64,000 bases of DNA from Clostridium tepidum. Lineage in GTDB: Bacteria; Bacillota; Clostridia; Clostridiales; Clostridiaceae. A model generated the notes under the pieces. The model was given only the letters and a program-made list of their open reading frames with translations. It was not told the origin of the DNA and did no database searches. The DNA is taken from positions 1-64,000 of the forward strand of contig NZ_MRAE01000011.1 in assembly GCF_002008345.1 (NCBI RefSeq), given 5' to 3'. Below, piece after piece: positions 42,068 through 50,332 of the stretch. Each line of letters opens with the position of its first letter. Within the stretch, counting starts at the first letter, position 1. Made by a program: the position numbers and the translations under genes.

Positions 42068-42925
42068 TTAATATTTTACTTCCTCTTTATTTTCAGGCAT
42101 ATTTTTAGGTATTACTATAAATACTTCTTCTATTTTTCTTAAGTCTACATAAGGTTTTATTATAGCATTTTTCATTACTTTACCTTTATCTATTTCTATA
42201 CTTGTAACTTCTCCTATTCTTATACCTTTAGGATACATACGTCCAAGACCAGAGGTTAAAATAATATCCTTTTCTTTTATCTTAGAATCCATTGGTAAAA
42301 AATATAATTTTGCTAAAATATTATTTTGGCTATCTTTAATCCCTTTTACAATGCCACTATTTTCTTTAGTTCTATCTACCATAGCACTAACAGCTAAATT
42401 CTCATTAGACAATGATTGAACTGTAGACCAGCTGCCTCCTGTAACTGTTACTTGTCCTACTAACCCTTCACTGGTTATCGCAATCATGCCTTTAGATATA
42501 CCATCATTAGAACCTTTATTTATAGTAAATTCATCTAAATAATTTCCACCACTTTTACCAACTATATCTGCACCAACATAATTATATTCTGAACGCTGAT
42601 TTCTAAAATTAAGCATCTTTCTTAATCTTTCATTTTCATCTTTTAAAGACTTATACTCTACTAATTGACTTTCAAGTTTACTATTTTGAGATTTTAATTT
42701 TACATTTTCTCTTTTTACATCTGGTATATTAAGTACAAAACCAATAGAATTTCTAATTTTTTTGTTTATTTTATAAAAAACTCCTTGAACCGGATTAACT
42801 ACCGATCCTATGCCACTTTCAACAAAAGATACCTTGCTTCTATCCGCACTTTGCGTTATTAATATTAAAAAGGTAACTGACAGTACAATTATAGTTACTG
42901 TCAGTTTATTTTTAAAGAACTTCAT
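42068..42925 (-). CDS. mreC: Rod shape-determining protein MreC
   Basis: 285 residues: an N-terminal membrane anchor (KLTVTIIVLSVTFLILITQS), a coiled coil (VKRENVKLKSQNSKLESQLV), and the beta-barrel domains with NKGSNDGISKGMIAITSEGL and TSGLGRMYPKGIRIGEVTSI. It bridges MreB filaments and periplasm-side wall enzymes. It starts 6 bases after mreB. Confidence 0.95.
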   Translation of the reverse strand: MKFFKNKLTVTIIVLSVTFLILITQSADRSKVSFVESGIGSVVNPVQGVFYKINKKIRNSIGFVLNIPDVKRENVKLKSQNSKLESQLVEYKSLKDENERLRKMLNFRNQRSEYNYVGADIVGKSGGNYLDEFTINKGSNDGISKGMIAITSEGLVGQVTVTGGSWSTVQSLSNENLAVSAMVDRTKENSGIVKGIKDSQNNILAKLYFLPMDSKIKEKDIILTSGLGRMYPKGIRIGEVTSIEIDKGKVMKNAIIKPYVDLRKIEEVFIVIPKNMPENKEEVKY

Positions 42926-42931
42926 AGTCTA

Positions 42932-43966
<1,035 letters not shown>

Positions 43967-43970
43967 TTAG

Positions 43971-44657
43971 TTATATTATACCTTTTTCTTTTATGCTTAT
44001 ATACTTATTTTCACCAATTATTATATGGTCTAATAAATCTATTCCTATTAATTTACCGCATTCTTTTAATCTCAAAGTTATATTTATATCTTCTTGGCTA
44101 GGTGTCGGATCCCCTGATGGATGATTATGACATATAATTATGGATGCACCATTTTTCTTTATAGCCTCACAAAATATTTCCCTTGGATGTACTATAGATG
44201 AATTAAGAGTTCCTATAAATATATCTCTTATATATGTAACTATATTTTTAGTATTTAGAATTAATACTTTTAATTTTTCTTGCCTTAAGTATTTCATATC
44301 TTCCATAACTAAATTAGATACATCTAAAGGCTTATTTATCTTATAATCATTACCAGATTTATAAGTTTTAAATCTTTTAGAAATCTCTGATAATGCTAAT
44401 ATTTGAACTGCTTTAGTTACACCTATACCTTTAATTTTAGTTAACTCTTCTATAGACTGATCAAAAAGCTGATCTAATCCACCAGTTTCTTTAATCAAAC
44501 TACTTGTAAGCATCATTATATTTTGGTTTTTAGTACCAGTTCTTAAAATAACAGCTAAAAGTTCTGAATTTGAAAGTGCTTCTGCTCCATATCTTATAAG
44601 TCTTTCCTGTGGTCTTTCATTTTTAGGCAAATCCTTTATTTTAAAGTTATTATGCAT
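43971..44657 (-). CDS. radC: RadC family JAB-domain protein
   Basis: 228 residues. An N-terminal helix-hairpin-helix-like part (LTKIKGIGVTKAVQILALSE) precedes the JAMM metalloprotease-like domain with HPREIFCEA and HNHPSGDPTPSQED. RadC is widespread, but its molecular role remains uncertain despite the DNA repair name. It lies in the usual maf-radC-mreB order. Confidence 0.93.
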   Translation of the reverse strand: MHNNFKIKDLPKNERPQERLIRYGAEALSNSELLAVILRTGTKNQNIMMLTSSLIKETGGLDQLFDQSIEELTKIKGIGVTKAVQILALSEISKRFKTYKSGNDYKINKPLDVSNLVMEDMKYLRQEKLKVLILNTKNIVTYIRDIFIGTLNSSIVHPREIFCEAIKKNGASIIICHNHPSGDPTPSQEDINITLRLKECGKLIGIDLLDHIIIGENKYISIKEKGII

Positions 44658-44671
44658 TCATACAACTCCTT

Positions 44672-45256
44672 TTAAAGATTTACCCCCATCTCCATTAACA
44701 TAGAATTCAATTTGTTTAAAGGTAACCCTACAACATTATAATAACATCCATTGATATTTTCAACAAAAACTCCTGCTTTTCCTTGAATGCCATATGCACC
44801 AGCTTTATCCATAGGATCTCCTGTATTCACATATTTTTCTATTTGTGCTGAAGTTAGTTTTGAAAATTTAACTTTAGTACAAACAAAGTCTTTCCTTATT
44901 TTATTAGATTTAACATCCAATATAGCTAATCCAGAATAAACTTCATGTACATTTCCACTTAAAGTTTGTAACATTTTTAATGCATCTTTTTTGTCTTTAG
45001 GCTTACCTAGTATTCTATTATTAAAAGCCACTATTGTATCGCATCCTATTATTAAATTCTTGCCTTGATCTATTATTTTTTCTGCAACAGATCTAGCTTT
45101 TCCTTCTGCTAAATTCATTACATAAGACGGTATATCATTTTTAAAATCTATACTGCTTTCATCAAAATCACTTACTATTATTTGAAAATTTTCCAGTATT
45201 CTTTTTAAAAGTTCTTGTCTTCTTCGAGATGCAGAAGCTAATATAATTTTTTCCAC
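44672..45256 (-). CDS. maf: Maf family nucleotide pyrophosphatase
   Basis: 194 residues from [20 protein letters not shown]. The GTG at 45256 lies 10 bases after AGGA; a GTG three codons upstream is the alternative. [20 protein letters not shown] and [20 protein letters not shown] are the catalytic signatures. Maf enzymes hydrolyse dTTP, UTP or modified nucleotides and affect septum formation. It sits 15 bases before radC. Confidence 0.93.
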   Translation of the reverse strand: MEKIILASASRRRQELLKRILENFQIIVSDFDESSIDFKNDIPSYVMNLAEGKARSVAEKIIDQGKNLIIGCDTIVAFNNRILGKPKDKKDALKMLQTLSGNVHEVYSGLAILDVKSNKIRKDFVCTKVKFSKLTSAQIEKYVNTGDPMDKAGAYGIQGKAGVFVENINGCYYNVVGLPLNKLNSMLMEMGVNL

Positions 45257-45271
45257 TGATATCACTTCCTA

Positions 45272-45529
45272 TTATTTCCTGTATAATATTATTGCCAATA
45301 TTATACCAATTATAGTCATAATATTAATATCAAAATTTAAACCTATAGCTAAATTAAAAACCTTTAAGTCTAAATTAAACGGTGAAGCAGTTCCTACTTT
45401 ATATGCGGTTTTTAAAAAGGATAACTTAGTAAAGCTAGAACCCAATATTTCACCAGCAATGCTACCTAATATAGCCCCTAATAGTATAAAAACTCCTAAT
45501 AAACTTTTATTTTTATCTGGACTTTTCAT
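45272..45529 (-). CDS. DUF4321 small membrane protein
   Basis: 85 residues with two hydrophobic spans (LLGVFILLGAILGSIAGEIL and IMTIIGIILAIILY) linked by a short loop (FNLDLKVFNLAIGLNFD). This matches the DUF4321 family commonly encoded next to maf in clostridia. No function is known. It ends 6 bases before the maf open frame. Confidence 0.85.
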   Translation of the reverse strand: MKSPDKNKSLLGVFILLGAILGSIAGEILGSSFTKLSFLKTAYKVGTASPFNLDLKVFNLAIGLNFDINIMTIIGIILAIILYRK

Positions 45530-45615
45530 AACAACCCCACCTTAAAATTATATCTAATATAGTTTATCATTTAATAAAAACTTAAACAAGTATCTAAAGA
45601 ATTTTTTAAGCAAAA

Positions 45616-45644
45616 AATAAGCACCTAAAAAACAGATGCTTATT
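45616..45644 (-). terminator. Terminator of the SPOR gene
   Basis: AATAAGC pairs with GCTTATT, extended by G-U and A-U pairs; on the minus strand it is followed by TTTTTTGC. It overlaps the last codons of the SPOR gene. Confidence 0.6.
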
Positions 45645-46341
45645 TATTATTTATTTCTTGTAAAATTTTATAAATAAAACTGTAACTTTTATTTGCCTGA
45701 TTTTTTGTCAAACTATTTGGTAATTTATTTATATGTTCTTTTAAATTATTTAAAATTTTTATATTTGCGCTATCTTTATCAACTTTATCTAATGATGCCA
45801 TCCATTTTTTTATTTCTTCTGTTTTTACTGATTTTACGTCTTTTTCTGATAATTTATTTACTATTTTAATATAAGCTGCAATTATTTCTGATATTTCTGC
45901 ATCACATAAATCTTTTCTATTAATTGTAAATGTCATTTTAGAATTATCTATTTTATTATCTGTTAATTTTTTCATTAGTTTTATTCCTTCATCTTCTTCA
46001 TATATCCCCAAAAAAACTCTAGTTTTACCATTATCTTCTACAGTAAATGCATTGCCATATGGTGCTAAACTATTTAAAACTTCAGAGATATTTTCTTTTT
46101 TAGCATATATTCCTCTTTGTATAACTATGTAATTTGTACTACCATTACTATTATTTTGGTTTTTAACTATACTAGGATTATCATTTTTAATGATATTATT
46201 CTTTTTTTCATTATTAGGGGAAACTATATTAAATATCAGTGTTCCTAATATAAAAGCAAAAACCAAAACCAATGCTATTATTAAAAAAAATGTAAAACTG
46301 GACTTATGCCTTTTTTTAATATCATAACGTGTGTATCTCAT
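45640..46341 (-). CDS. SPOR-domain membrane protein
   Basis: 233 residues. A basic cytoplasmic head (RYDIKKRHKSS), one membrane span (FTFFLIIALVLVFAFILGTL) and an external SPOR domain (about 71-145: NYIVIQRGIYAKKENISEVL, KTRVFLGIYEEDEGIKLMKK). SPOR domains bind denuded glycan at division sites. GGAGGG precedes the ATG. It lies upstream of the DUF4321-maf-radC genes, in keeping with a cell envelope role. Confidence 0.85.
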   Translation of the reverse strand: MRYTRYDIKKRHKSSFTFFLIIALVLVFAFILGTLIFNIVSPNNEKKNNIIKNDNPSIVKNQNNSNGSTNYIVIQRGIYAKKENISEVLNSLAPYGNAFTVEDNGKTRVFLGIYEEDEGIKLMKKLTDNKIDNSKMTFTINRKDLCDAEISEIIAAYIKIVNKLSEKDVKSVKTEEIKKWMASLDKVDKDSANIKILNNLKEHINKLPNSLTKNQANKSYSFIYKILQEINNK

Positions 46342-46466
46342 TTTTTCATCCCTCCATAATTGTTAAATTACTTATTTATAAATATATATTCTATATTTTT
46401 ATAAATATAACTAACTATGAAAAAATGAAAATAAGATACTATAAAAAATTATATTCTAACAAATAA

Positions 46467-46519
46467 AAAAGTCATGAATTAAAAATATTATTAGAAAACT
46501 TTTAACTCACAACTTTTAA
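46467..46519 (-). terminator. Inverted repeat after the GNAT-like gene
   Basis: AAAAGT...TGA.TTAAAA pairs with TTTTAA.TCA...ACTTTT with small mismatches, just past the stop at 46527. Confidence 0.4.
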
Positions 46520-46526
46520 AATTATT

Positions 46527-47066
46527 TCATATATAATAGTTAGATCTATTTGCATATCTTAATTTTTTCAATACTACTTCATTACTTTCTATATGGTTAT
46601 ATCCATTTTTTTCATACATCCTTGATATAGAAAAACCATTCCCCTTGAATATATTTATGAAATTTAAATTATTGTTATCAATAACTACGTAAAAATTATC
46701 TATGCTATACTGCTTAAAAAAGTATATTTCTAAATTATGAATTATATTATACCATTCTTTGTTTTCAAGGCTATATTTATCTTTCAAAAAATATAATATC
46801 CAAATTTCATTTGGATTTTTAAATTCAGCCCTTCCCTTTATTAATCCAATTAAACGTGATTTATAAGTTATTTTAATAAAAAATTCACATTCACTTAAAT
46901 AATATTCTATAAATGTATCTTCTAATTCTTTCTCATTTGATAGGGGATGAAAAGCTAAATTCACTTCATTTTTGTTAGACTTCATCATATGAAAAATATC
47001 TTCTATATTTTCTTTTTCTACATTAACTATTTCTATATCATTATATTTTAAATTTATATCTAACAT
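46527..47066 (-). CDS. GNAT-like acetyltransferase-fold protein
   Basis: 179 residues. The order of elements fits a GNAT fold: VEKENIEDIFHMM (helix 1), FFIKITYKSRLIGLIKGRAE (beta strands), EIWILYFLKDKYSLENKEWY (strand 4 and helix 3 region) and FYVVIDNNNLNFINIFKGNG with FSISRMYEKNGY at the end. The acetyl-CoA loop (Q/RxxGxG/A) is not obvious, so activity is unsure. GGGGGGATAATA precedes the ATG. It stands alone between the SPOR gene and the PhzF-like gene. Confidence 0.55.
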   Translation of the reverse strand: MLDINLKYNDIEIVNVEKENIEDIFHMMKSNKNEVNLAFHPLSNEKELEDTFIEYYLSECEFFIKITYKSRLIGLIKGRAEFKNPNEIWILYFLKDKYSLENKEWYNIIHNLEIYFFKQYSIDNFYVVIDNNNLNFINIFKGNGFSISRMYEKNGYNHIESNEVVLKKLRYANRSNYYI

Positions 47067-47340
47067 TATTATCCCCCCTTACTTTAATAAAATTATTCTA
47101 CAAATTCATAAAAAAATCCTTTTTATATAAATTTATATTCTAAATTATCTATTATTATAATTTTTAAATATTTATTAATTTTTATTATAACTTAAATTAT
47201 TTATTGTAAGTATTTAGTCTATTTAAATCAGAAAATTTATAAATTTAAAAATAAAAATAAAATTTTATCAAATACTTAATTTTATTTTTTTATTCTATGT
47301 TATAATATATACGTATTATGTTGGTTTGGGGGTACAAATA

Positions 47341-47895
47341 ATGAATATCTATCAAGTAAATACTTTTACTAATAAAGTTTGTTTGGGAAATTCTATTGGT
47401 GTATGTTTATTAAATGAACCTGTAGAAAATGATTACATGAAAAATGTAGCACTAGAACTTAACTTATCAGAAACTATTTTTTTATGTAAGGAAAATGATG
47501 GATATAAAACAAATATCTTTTCACCACAAAATGAGTTAAATTTATGTGTAAAATCTATTTTAGCTGCCTCTCATATTTTATGGCAAGAAGGTATTATAGA
47601 TGAAAAAGAAAATATTAAATTCTATTGTAAAGAAGATATCTTAGAAACAAGATTAAATTCTGATTTTATAGAAATAAAAATTCCTTTAACTCTTGAAAAA
47701 AAATTATGTTTACTACATAACTTTTCTAAAACTTTAAATATAGAAGATGATTTAACTATAAATTATTTAGAAAATCTAACAGAACAAAAAACATATATAA
47801 AAGGAAATAATACATTTAAAATCAGATTAGAAGATGAAAACATAATCTTATCTGGTTCAGCTATAACAGTTATTGTAGGTGATCTTATAATTTAA
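47341..47895 (+). CDS. Shortened PhzF-like protein
   Basis: 184 residues from MNIYQVNTFTNKVCLGNSIG; this ATG has GGGGG 9 bases upstream. The first 120 residues match the N-terminal lobe of the PhzF isomerase family (NLSETIFLCKEN, ELNLCVKSILAASHILWQEG). The second lobe is mostly missing: after about 60 unrelated residues the frame ends with SGSAITVIVGDLII, like the last strand of PhzF. The usual glycine-histidine in the DLCGHAT motif reads Val-Lys, so catalysis is doubtful. It is a decayed or repurposed PhzF protein. Confidence 0.75.
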   Translation: MNIYQVNTFTNKVCLGNSIGVCLLNEPVENDYMKNVALELNLSETIFLCKENDGYKTNIFSPQNELNLCVKSILAASHILWQEGIIDEKENIKFYCKEDILETRLNSDFIEIKIPLTLEKKLCLLHNFSKTLNIEDDLTINYLENLTEQKTYIKGNNTFKIRLEDENIILSGSAITVIVGDLII

Positions 47896-47916
47896 TTATA
47901 TTTATTTTAATTTAAC

Positions 47917-47951
47917 AAAAACTTCATCTAAATAAAAAGATGAAGTTTTTT
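47917..47951. terminator. Bidirectional terminator
   Basis: AAAACTTCATCT pairs with AGATGAAGTTTT and has T-runs on both strands, between the convergent PhzF-like and ACT-domain genes. Confidence 0.8.
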
Positions 47952-47953
47952 TA

Positions 47954-48391
47954 TTATTCCATAGCTATTAAATCTACTTTTATTACATTTTTAGTATTTT
48001 TTATTTCCTCAACTAACTCTTTCAATCCTATGCTCATTTGCGATATATCAAATGTAATACTTACATTTGCAGTATTGTTTATAGGTATATCTTGATTTAT
48101 GGTAAGTATATTCCCCTTATATTCTGCTATTTTATCCAATATTTTAGAAAGAGTTCCTCTTTCATGTCCTATTAATAATCCTATAGTTGCTTTTTGACTT
48201 TTTACACCTTCAGATACAGAAAACACAAAGTCCTTATATTTATAATAAGTACTTCTACTAATTCCTACTGTTTTTACACCTTCTGTTATATCTTTTACTT
48301 TTCCATTAGCTAAAAGTTCCTTTACTTTAACAACTTTTTCAAAAATATCTGGAAGTATGCTATTATCTATAATTAAAAATTTATTAGGCAT
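47954..48391 (-). CDS. ACT-domain protein (PheB / UPF0735 type)
   Basis: 145 residues from MPNKFLIIDNSILPDIFEKV; GGGAGGAG lies 5 bases before the ATG at 48391, whereas an upstream in-frame start would overlap that site. An N-terminal helix-turn-helix-like segment (VKTVGISRSTYYKYKDFVF) precedes an ACT domain (ATIGLLIGHERGTLSKILDK, ANVSITFDISQMSIGLKELV). Family members are placed with threonine/homoserine or phenylalanine metabolism genes; ligand and target are unknown here. Confidence 0.85.
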   Translation of the reverse strand: MPNKFLIIDNSILPDIFEKVVKVKELLANGKVKDITEGVKTVGISRSTYYKYKDFVFSVSEGVKSQKATIGLLIGHERGTLSKILDKIAEYKGNILTINQDIPINNTANVSITFDISQMSIGLKELVEEIKNTKNVIKVDLIAME

Positions 48392-48540
48392 AAAAACTCC
48401 TCCCATAATCTTCTCTTAACAAATTAACTTTCATATCCTTTACATAATTTATATAATTATAACACATATATATTTTTTTATAAATAAAATTCCAATTAAT
48501 ACGTTTATATAATTCTATTTATTTTTATATAATATATAAA

Positions 48541-48566
48541 AAAGAGAAGTATAAATACTCCTCTTT
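48541..48566 (-). terminator. Terminator of the first 6S-like RNA
   Basis: On the minus strand AAAGAGGAGTATTTATACTTCT folds into a hairpin (AGAGGAGTA with TACTTCTCT) followed by TTTTTT. Confidence 0.75.
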
Positions 48567-48579
48567 ATATCTTATCGAT

Positions 48580-48771
48580 AATATCCAAAATACCGTAGCT
48601 CCAATTTTGACACCTATCTTCCGATAGGTGGGTGTTCTCACAGATGTTTCTATCTCCTTAATGCCATTTATAGGTCTCATAATAAGGTCCATATCCATAT
48701 CTAAATATTGAACTCCCGTGCTTGTGATGTAGGTTCAAAATATAGAGCCTAGCGCATATCTCAGAATATTT
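48580..48771 (-). ncRNA. ssrS: 6S RNA (first copy)
   Basis: About 192 nt with no ORF. Terminal stem: AATATTC with GGATATT; upper closing pair GCTC with GAGC; internal hairpins GAAC...GTTC and CACCTATC-GGAA-GATAGGTG. A long mostly unpaired middle fits the promoter-mimicking bubble of 6S RNA, which binds sigma70-RNA polymerase. The block CCCACCT-loop-AGGTGTCAAAA recurs in the second copy at 57141-57319. The 6S call rests on size, architecture and that shared block. Confidence 0.65.
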
Positions 48772-48937
48772 AATCTTTGTTAATTTATTTTCTATATTTA
48801 TTATAAACATTAATTTATAATTTTTCAATAGTTTTTTATATTGATTTAATCTATATAATTTTTTGTAATATAAATTTATAAATTATTTTATTAACTTCTT
48901 AAATTAAAACATAAAAAATAATTTATCATTAAATCTA

Positions 48938-49022
48938 TGGTGCAGGTGATGGGACTTGAACCCATACGTCCTTAGACACACGCCCCTCAAACGTGCCTGT
49001 CTGCCTATTCCAGCACACCTGC
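48938..49022 (-). tRNA. tRNA-Leu (anticodon GAG)
   Basis: 85 nt with GCAGGTG/CACCTGC acceptor, anticodon loop TTGAGGG, long variable arm, T-loop TTCAAGT and encoded CCA. Confidence 0.95.
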
Positions 49023-49067
49023 TAAATTTTCAAGCATAAATTTTAATGAAACAAATAATTTATAGTT

Positions 49068-49096
49068 ATATTATAATATTTTTATATTATTGTCAA
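49068..49096 (-). promoter_or_regulatory. Promoter of tRNA-Leu(GAG)
   Basis: On the minus strand TTGACA (49091-49096), 17-bp spacer, TAATAT (49068-49073). Confidence 0.65.
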
Positions 49097-49118
49097 TAAA
49101 CTTATTAAATTATATTAT

Positions 49119-49664
49119 TTAACTTTTATATAAAAATCTATAAATATTATATATAACCTTCACCTTTTTTACATACTTATCTGTTTCTTTAAAAGGTATA
49201 TAATGAAGGCTTTCACCGTCTTTTGAATGTTCTGTATCCTTTAACCATTTTTGAACATTTCCTCGACCTCCATTATACGCAGCTAAAACTAGATCCATAT
49301 TTCCATCAAATTCTTCTTTTAAATTATTCAAATACCAACATCCCATTTTTATATTAGTTTCTGGGTCTTTTAAATCACCAATATTAAAATTTTTTAATTC
49401 CATTTTTTCTGCTATCCATCTTCCTGTCTCTGGAGTTATTTGCATAAGCCCTTGTGCATTTTTTTTAGAAGTAGCATCTTTTTTAAAATTACTTTCAGTT
49501 TTTATAACTGCTGCTACAAAATACGGATCTAATTTATACTCATTTGCATATATATCTATATAGTTTTTATATTTCATAGGGAAAATATATTTTGCTATAG
49601 TTGTTATATTTATCAATAAAATAAATGTCAGTATTAAAATCAAAAGTCTTCTTAAAAACTTCAC
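49119..49664 (-). CDS. Membrane-anchored lytic transglycosylase (SLT domain)
   Basis: 181 residues, GTG start with AGGG 9 bases upstream. An N-terminal anchor (LLILILTFILLINITTIAKY) precedes the SLT domain with the catalytic Glu in VIKTESNFKKDATSKKNAQG, then LMQITPETGRWIA and VLAAYNGGRGNVQKWL. It cleaves glycan strands to anhydro ends. It follows coaE by 18 bases, a pairing found in many clostridia. Confidence 0.92.
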   Translation of the reverse strand: MKFLRRLLILILTFILLINITTIAKYIFPMKYKNYIDIYANEYKLDPYFVAAVIKTESNFKKDATSKKNAQGLMQITPETGRWIAEKMELKNFNIGDLKDPETNIKMGCWYLNNLKEEFDGNMDLVLAAYNGGRGNVQKWLKDTEHSKDGESLHYIPFKETDKYVKKVKVIYNIYRFLYKS

Positions 49665-49682
49665 TCTATTTTGCCCTAATAT

Positions 49683-50321
49683 TTAGAGCACTCCCCCCTT
49701 CTTTTCTACTTTAATCATTATCTCCATAAAAATTTTGTCTAATTCTCCCTTTGTATTCTCTATATCTTTAGAATTATTTATTATATAATTTACAAATTTC
49801 TTTTTTTCTTCCATAGGCATTTGAGAATTTATTCTATTTATAACTTCCGCTGTACTTAATGCATCCCTTTTTTTAACCCTAGATATTTGTACATCCTTAT
49901 CTACCCAAACTAATATATTTACATCCATATATTTATATAACCCTTGCTCTATTAATGTAGGTGCATCTAATACACAAATTGGTTCTCTATTTTCCTCTAA
50001 TGATTTTATTCTTTCAAATGTTTCTTTTTTTATATAAGGCATTATTATCTTTTCGTATTCTATTCTTTTATTCTTATTTTTAAATATATAGTTACCAAAC
50101 TCTCTTCTTTTTAACTCTCCATTATTATCTAAAAATTCTTCACCAAAAATTTCTTTTACTTTTATTAAAATTTCTGGATATAACTTCAATACTTCTCTAC
50201 TTATTTTATCTGCATCAATTACTGGTATATTTTTCCTTTTTATCATTTCTGATACAGTACTTTTACCAGCACCAATGCCTCCTGTAAGTCCAATTTTAAA
50301 AATACCTTCTAAGCAATACAT
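49683..50321 (-). CDS. coaE: Dephospho-CoA kinase
   Basis: 212 residues. P-loop IGLTGGIGAGKSTVSEMI near the N terminus, PVIDADKISREVL, and the lid VDKDVQISRVKKRDALS. It catalyses the last step of CoA synthesis. GGGAG precedes the ATG at 50321. It lies directly downstream of polA, the common polA-coaE order of Firmicutes. Confidence 0.95.
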   Translation of the reverse strand: MYCLEGIFKIGLTGGIGAGKSTVSEMIKRKNIPVIDADKISREVLKLYPEILIKVKEIFGEEFLDNNGELKRREFGNYIFKNKNKRIEYEKIIMPYIKKETFERIKSLEENREPICVLDAPTLIEQGLYKYMDVNILVWVDKDVQISRVKKRDALSTAEVINRINSQMPMEEKKKFVNYIINNSKDIENTKGELDKIFMEIMIKVEKKGGVL

Positions 50322-50332
50322 AAAACAACTCC

